Shown: one piece after another, positions 20,260 through 24,121 of the stretch | Layout: every line of letters begins with the position of its first letter | Numbering within the stretch: position 1 is the first letter of the stretch | From: a virus | Length of the DNA: 24,121 bases | IMG/VR virus record: IMGVR_UViG_3300042429_000830 | Span: 1-24,121 of that record | Direction: 5' to 3' (one strand) | Translations under genes and position numbers: made by a program | The notes under the pieces: generated by a model | Seen by the model: the letters and a program-made list of their open reading frames with translations, nothing else | Database searches by the model: none | Told to the model about the DNA's origin: nothing

Positions 20260-20859
20260 ATGGAAAATTTATTTAACAATTTACAAGAACCAACAGGAGA
20301 CATTAAAGTAAGTATAGAAAAAGAATGGTTATCTCTTAATTTAGGAGGAACTATTAAACTGCAAAAAGGAAATTTTTCTCAATCATTTACATATTGGGGA
20401 AATGTTAGTAAAATGAATTTTAAGAACACTAACTATATAACAATGGAAGATTGTGATTGGGATACACCTACTACTATGCTAGGCAATCTTAAAATAGATA
20501 GTATATCTAAGTTTAGAACTACTCTAGAAAATAGTGGGTTAAAAACACTATCAGATAGTCTTGATTTTAACACTGAAGAAATAAAAAAAGCTATATTTTC
20601 TATTGTTCCTAACTCAACCATAGTAAAAAATGTATTTGGAGAAAACTTTATATTATGGGAATTATTAACAGATAATGAAACAAAAGTAATAAGAGTAAAA
20701 GATGCAATAGAAAATTACAATGATTACTTTGTCAACTACCCTTATAAATTAAAATATTTAATCTTAAAAGAAGATGGTAAATTAGATAGTGAAACAATAC
20801 CAACAATAGACCAACTAAATGAAAGATTAAATGACTTATTATTTAACACTAAAAATTAA
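20260..20859 (+). CDS. Hypothetical protein (199 aa)
   Basis: 199 aa, not recognised. Beta-rich N-terminal half with repeated short strands (WLSLNLGGTIKLQKGNFSQS, YWGNVSKMNFKNTNYITMED), followed by helical and mixed C-terminal segments. No membrane helix, cysteine cluster or enzyme motif. The leader TAACACTAAAAATTAACAAA is A-rich, with no Shine-Dalgarno. Its last codons and stop (AAC ACT AAA AAT TAA) form the same leader sequence for the next gene. Confidence 0.65.
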   Translation: MENLFNNLQEPTGDIKVSIEKEWLSLNLGGTIKLQKGNFSQSFTYWGNVSKMNFKNTNYITMEDCDWDTPTTMLGNLKIDSISKFRTTLENSGLKTLSDSLDFNTEEIKKAIFSIVPNSTIVKNVFGENFILWELLTDNETKVIRVKDAIENYNDYFVNYPYKLKYLILKEDGKLDSETIPTIDQLNERLNDLLFNTKN

Positions 20860-20863
20860 AAAC

Positions 20864-21091
20864 ATGAATTCAAATTTTTTATCAAAAGTATGTATAGCTT
20901 TATTTTTAACAAGCTTATTTTTATTAATTTCCTCATTATTATATATTTATCATCAAACCAATTTAAACGCAACTTTGTTTAAGGTAGAGTTAGTTGATAG
21001 AGATATATTAGTTTATGACAATGATAATTTTGTAGGATCAGTAGAATTGCAAGGGCAATTAGATAGTCTAATGACTGATTACTTAGAATAG
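20864..21091 (+). CDS. Membrane-anchored small protein (75 aa)
   Basis: 75 aa with one strong N-terminal membrane helix (about residues 8-28, VCIALFLTSLFLLISSLLYI) and a soluble, acidic tail of about 45 residues with strands. The ATG at 20864 is preferred over an earlier in-frame ATG at 20831, because it directly follows the previous stop and gives a standard N-in or signal-anchor layout. It ends before the terminator at 21135-21174. Unknown function at the cell envelope. Confidence 0.6.
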   Translation: MNSNFLSKVCIALFLTSLFLLISSLLYIYHQTNLNATLFKVELVDRDILVYDNDNFVGSVELQGQLDSLMTDYLE

Positions 21092-21134
21092 ATTAATAAA
21101 GACATTAAACTTAACTATCAAACCTTTTAATGGG

Positions 21135-21174
21135 ACTGTACCTTTTAGCATTTAACTATTAGGTGCAGTTTTTT
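21135..21174 (+). terminator. Intrinsic terminator
   Basis: ACTGTACC (21135-21142) pairs with GGTGCAGT (21162-21169; one G-T pair) across a 19-base loop, then a T run to 21174. Ends the 19951-21091 group of genes. Confidence 0.8.
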
Positions 21175-21199
21175 ATTTATTAACATTAACTTATTTAAA

Positions 21200-21406
21200 A
21201 TGAAAGATCCAAATTTAACAAATCCAATTGACATTAAGTTAGCTGCTTTGGTAGCCCGTAAAAAATCTGAAAATAAAATGACTAGTCAAATTTCAGAAAA
21301 TAAACTTTGGCCATCAACATTACAAGAAAATTCAGTATCACATTTTAGTGCTCAAAACACTAACTATAGTGCTATTATAAAAACTATTAAAAATTATAAT
21401 GGATAA
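21200..21406 (+). CDS. Small hypothetical protein (68 aa)
   Basis: 68 aa, polar and Asn/Ser/Lys-rich, with one likely helix (IDIKLAALVARKKSENKM) and an otherwise low-complexity, possibly disordered C-terminus. No family recognised. It starts 26 bases after a terminator and is followed by a structured non-coding region, so it is a short independent unit. Confidence 0.5.
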   Translation: MKDPNLTNPIDIKLAALVARKKSENKMTSQISENKLWPSTLQENSVSHFSAQNTNYSAIIKTIKNYNG

Positions 21407-21409
21407 CAA

Positions 21410-21526
21410 ATACATTTAAAGCATTGTATAATAGTTGCCACACAAAACACAATATAGTTTTAAATGTATAGGTAGCTCAAACCTTAATCAGAGCTCTGTT
21501 TGTCAACTACATAATAAGTTGATACC
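21410..21526 (+). ncRNA. Candidate structured RNA followed by a terminator
   Basis: An 11-bp perfect stem ATACATTTAAA (21410-21420)/TTTAAATGTAT (21459-21469) encloses ATTGT/ACAAT (21423-21427 with 21449-21453). Next is a junction closed by GGT (21471-21473)/ACC (21524-21526) with arms AGCTC/GAGCT (21474-21478 with 21491-21495) and TCAACT/AGTTGA (21503-21508 with 21517-21522). A terminator hairpin follows directly. It begins four bases after the stop of the 68-aa gene, so it may be that gene's 3' structured end or a separate small RNA. Confidence 0.5.
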
Positions 21527-21529
21527 TTG

Positions 21530-21555
21530 GTGGTTATATGGTTAAACCACTTTTT
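21530..21555 (+). terminator. Intrinsic terminator after the structured RNA
   Basis: GTGGTT (21530-21535), loop ATATGGTTA, AACCAC (21545-21550), then five T. Confidence 0.75.
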
Positions 21556-21572
21556 ATTTCTTAAATAAAATT

Positions 21573-21644
21573 ATGGCTAAAAAGAAAAAAATTAGTATAG
21601 TATTTGGCTTTGAATCTGTTGTAGAAATAGATTGTTTAGATTAA
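21573..21644 (+). CDS. Possible micro-protein (23 aa)
   Basis: ATG-initiated frame encoding MAKKKKISIVFGFESVVEID plus three residues, with a basic start and an acidic end. It sits in the A-rich leader position typical of plus-strand genes here (TTAAATAAAATT before ATG). The reading frame is too short for statistics, so it may be leader of the next gene rather than a protein. Confidence 0.3.
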   Translation: MAKKKKISIVFGFESVVEIDCLD

Positions 21645-21669
21645 AAATTAACCTATTAACAAAAAAAAT

Positions 21670-22899
21670 ATGAAATTACCAATATTCTCAGACTCATTTA
21701 TAGAGTTTTTAAACAACATTAAAAAAGAATCTAGAATTGCTAGATTAATAATATCTGTCATTCAAATGCACAATGATGGTTTTAAGAATATGTTACCTAG
21801 AGTATTAACTAATGACAATGTTAATTATATTACATATAGATCTGATGGTAACATATCATTTTTACCTACTGGAAAAGAACACATTGTAAATGATGACAAC
21901 ACTTGGTCTAGAACTAATAGACAATCTGGCAAACCAGCTCGTATTATGCGTAAGTTATTTACAGACAAAATGTTATCATTACTTAATGAACAAGACTTTG
22001 AAATATTTAATAACTATTATAAATGTAAATTTAACACTACAGGATATAGACTTGAATTATTAGATAATACTCAAATTACTGAAATTTATGATATGACTTT
22101 AGAAAGCGGAAGTTCAAGTTTAAATAATTCTTGTATGAATGGTAAAAGTGATTATTTAGATATTTACACTCATTGTAAAGACTTAAAAATTTTAGCTTTA
22201 TTTAACCAAAACAATCACTTAGCAGGTAGAGCATTAGTATGGACTATTATAGATGAAGAAATAGATGGATCAGAAATTATCTTAATGGATAGAGTTTATG
22301 TAACTCAGGACTATTTATATGATTTATTTATAGAACATGCTACATCTAATAAATGGTGGTATAAACAAGATTATAAGTCTATGCATAGTAAAACTAGTTT
22401 TATTAATTCTGAAGGAAATGTTTTATATAGAAAGTTTAAAATATATACTGATACAGAATTTGACACTTATCCATATATAGATACTTTTCAATATGGTGAT
22501 GATGGTTTTTTAACAAACAAAGGTAATTATCAATATGAATATTGTGAAACAGGTGGTACAAGATCTGGAGGTGATGTTTATGATGAAATTAACGATGAGC
22601 ATATAAGTGAAGATGATGCAGTAACAATAGATCGTGGTGAATATGCAGGTCAAAGAACACATATAGATAATACTGTATTAGTTAATGACAATTATTATTG
22701 GAAAGACAGTGAAGATATATGTTATATTGATGGGGATTATTATCTTAGAGAAGATTGTGTATGGTCTGATTATGATCAGGAATACTATTTAGAAGATGAT
22801 TGTGTTTTTTCTGAACATCATGAGACATATATATTAACATCAGAAGCTTATGAAGTTGATGGTAACTATTATCATCAAGATATTGTAAACAAATTATAA
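21670..22899 (+). CDS. Conserved phage protein with SCM/GRALVW/MDRVY motifs (409 aa)
   Basis: 409 aa. The central region has the motif set SCMNGKSDYLDIY (residues 154-166), GRALVW (186-191) and MDRVY (206-210), which I recall as a widespread family of tailed-phage proteins with unknown function. The C-terminal third (about 290-409) is acidic and Tyr-rich with repeated units (DGDYYLREDCVWSD, QEYYLEDDCVFSE, EVDGNYYHQDIV). These resemble zinc-ribbon repeats from related proteins that have lost most of their cysteines. No catalytic residues can be assigned. It precedes a zinc peptidase gene by 19 bases and is probably cotranscribed with it. Confidence 0.6.
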   Translation: MKLPIFSDSFIEFLNNIKKESRIARLIISVIQMHNDGFKNMLPRVLTNDNVNYITYRSDGNISFLPTGKEHIVNDDNTWSRTNRQSGKPARIMRKLFTDKMLSLLNEQDFEIFNNYYKCKFNTTGYRLELLDNTQITEIYDMTLESGSSSLNNSCMNGKSDYLDIYTHCKDLKILALFNQNNHLAGRALVWTIIDEEIDGSEIILMDRVYVTQDYLYDLFIEHATSNKWWYKQDYKSMHSKTSFINSEGNVLYRKFKIYTDTEFDTYPYIDTFQYGDDGFLTNKGNYQYEYCETGGTRSGGDVYDEINDEHISEDDAVTIDRGEYAGQRTHIDNTVLVNDNYYWKDSEDICYIDGDYYLREDCVWSDYDQEYYLEDDCVFSEHHETYILTSEAYEVDGNYYHQDIVNKL

Positions 22900-22918
22900 A
22901 TTATTAAACAAAAAAATT

Positions 22919-23926
22919 ATGAACAGATTACAAGAATTAAAAAATGTATTAAAAGTACAAACCTCTTCTTATGACCAATGGAGAATGTTTGCATTTATAA
23001 TAAGATATATTACTAAATTTAACAATATTTCTTATTACACAGATAATGGTAATGTATACATTACTAAAGGAAATGCTAACTCTTACCCTTGTGTAGTAGC
23101 TCATATGGATACTGTTCACCCTATTGTAGAAGATTTATCATTATTAACTATAAATGAGAACATTACAGGATTTAATAATGTTACTATGACTCAAACAGGT
23201 GTAGGTGGTGATGACAAAGTAGGTATATTTATAGCCTTACAATGTTTAAATCATTTTGACAATATTAAGTTAGTCTTTTTCAGAGATGAAGAAGTTGGTT
23301 GTCAAGGATCTTATCTAGCAGAAATAGACTTTTTTAACAATGTTAATTTTGTTTTACAATGTGATAGAAGAGGTAATAGTGATTTTATTGTTAATGCAGG
23401 AAGTGTAGAATTATCTAGTAAAGACTTTCAAAATGACATTATAACTGTAATTAAAAAATATGGATATTCTTTTAATAATGGTATGATGACAGATGTTATG
23501 GCTTTAAAAGAAATTGGTTTACCTGTCTCTGCAGCTAATATTAGTTGTGGGTATTACAATCCTCACATGGAAAATGAGTATGTTAATATTCCAGATGTAA
23601 TGAACTGTTTAGATATGGTTATAAATATCATTGCTAGTTTTGGACATAAATCATACTATCATGTATACAATACAACAGTGTCTAAAAATAAAGACAAAAC
23701 CTATAATTATAATTTTTTAAAAACTAATTATGATATTTTAGAAAATGATTATATTTTTGACACAACAGATTCTTATACATTTAACAAATCAGAAGAAATG
23801 GATTATAAAAAAGAATATTATTATTGTAAAAATTGCTTAACTTATGAATATAAAAGTAGTTTGCACAATGATTTATGTGATTTTTGTATGAAATATGAAA
23901 CTGAAAAAAACAATTGTTTTCTTTAA
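22919..23926 (+). CDS. M20/M42-type zinc metallopeptidase with C-terminal zinc ribbon
   Basis: 335 aa. The metal ligands of the M20/M28/M42 peptidase clan are all visible: His62 and Asp64 in VVAHMDTVH, bridging Asp98 in GVGGDDKVG, catalytic Glu124 with Glu125 in FFRDEEVGCQGS, Asp149 in QCDRRG and His216 in NPHMENEYVN. Such enzymes remove amino acids from peptide ends or hydrolyse acylated substrates. The family's lid/dimerisation domain is short or missing (the core is only about 245 residues). The tail carries Cys303, Cys306, Cys320 and Cys323 (YCKNC ... LCDFC), a zinc-ribbon-like four-Cys knuckle not usual for the family. The target is unknown: host peptide, cell-wall peptide or phage protein processing are all possible. 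No signal peptide, so it acts in the cytoplasm. Confidence 0.85.
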   Translation: MNRLQELKNVLKVQTSSYDQWRMFAFIIRYITKFNNISYYTDNGNVYITKGNANSYPCVVAHMDTVHPIVEDLSLLTINENITGFNNVTMTQTGVGGDDKVGIFIALQCLNHFDNIKLVFFRDEEVGCQGSYLAEIDFFNNVNFVLQCDRRGNSDFIVNAGSVELSSKDFQNDIITVIKKYGYSFNNGMMTDVMALKEIGLPVSAANISCGYYNPHMENEYVNIPDVMNCLDMVINIIASFGHKSYYHVYNTTVSKNKDKTYNYNFLKTNYDILENDYIFDTTDSYTFNKSEEMDYKKEYYYCKNCLTYEYKSSLHNDLCDFCMKYETEKNNCFL

Positions 23927-23936
23927 ATAACTAAAT

Positions 23937-24121
23937 ATGACTAACAACGCAGAAATATTTAATCAAGGATTAGATATACTAAATAAATTTAAACTAAATT
24001 GGAACGTAACAAAATTACCTTTATTTTCTAATTTAGAAACTGACATTTTACCCACCAATTCTTTTGGTATTTTTAGAACAGATACAAATGAGTGGTTAGG
24101 AACTCATGGTAAAAATTATGT
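23937..24121 (+). CDS. DUF932-family protein, N-terminal part
   Basis: Open at the right edge: 61 complete codons visible. Motifs LNWNVTKLPLFSN and GIFRTDTNEWLGTHGKNYV match the N-terminal region of the DUF932 phage/plasmid-related family (L-x-W-x-V-x-K-x-P-L-[FY] ... R-T-D-T-x-E-x-L-G-x-x-x-x-x-Y). Members are common in phages and plasmids, of unknown function. It starts 11 bases after the peptidase stop. Confidence 0.75.
   Translation, partial: MTNNAEIFNQGLDILNKFKLNWNVTKLPLFSNLETDILPTNSFGIFRTDTNEWLGTHGKNY

Noticed and set aside
20831-20863. Earlier ATG for the 75-aa membrane protein
   Set aside because: It would overlap the upstream gene by 29 bases and put a polar extension before the membrane anchor; the ATG at 20864 follows the stop and repeated leader sequence.

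Overview
The window looks like part of a tailed bacteriophage genome, very AT-rich and standard-code (TAA, TGA and TAG all end genes cleanly), infecting a member of the Bacteroidota. The host call rests on promoter boxes fitting the Bacteroidota -7 consensus TAnnTTTG and on A-rich gene leaders without Shine-Dalgarno sequences. The block TerL, a very large (830 aa) portal, an acidic scaffold-like protein and a 525-aa major capsid protein resembles crAss-like phages (Crassvirales). That placement is inference from memory of the families, not a search result.

Layout. From 17550 leftwards all genes lie on the minus strand. 17550-12118 holds small proteins: two membrane proteins, an HU/IHF-like protein, a six-Cys protein, a DUF1573-like Ig protein, a ClpP-like serine protease and two SET-domain proteins. 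Then come TerL (12121-9815), portal (9779-7287), scaffold-like (7125-6001) and major capsid protein (5975-4398), which is followed by a strong terminator and a small tRNA-like RNA. Further left are connector/virion proteins, a second terminator, and two tandem fibre-like proteins, the last cut by the window edge. From 18226 rightwards genes are on the plus strand: a monocistronic, compositionally distinct 130-aa gene; a long stretch rich in structured RNA with few, small genes; then a conserved phage protein, a complete M20/M42-type zinc peptidase with a C-terminal zinc ribbon, and the start of a DUF932 protein.

The most unusual part is 17.6-21.6 kb. At the divergent boundary a minus-strand, apparently non-coding transcript of about 400 nt has a promoter-like box at one end and a strong intrinsic terminator at the other. 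On the plus strand there are three multi-helix elements. The first two each sit upstream of a copy of one motif: an invariant CCTGAGCTACAAGG followed by a 7-bp hairpin whose 17-nt loop is nearly identical between copies while the stem sequence differs but still pairs. This covariation, plus repeated terminators without ORFs, suggests a set of phage structured RNAs that I do not recognise.

How the parts fit: the minus strand is the virion assembly and packaging programme, probably read as several transcription units restarted from TAnnTTTG boxes upstream of genes at 17550, 16782, 9779, 7125 (imperfect) and 1254. The plus strand is probably the early/host-takeover side.
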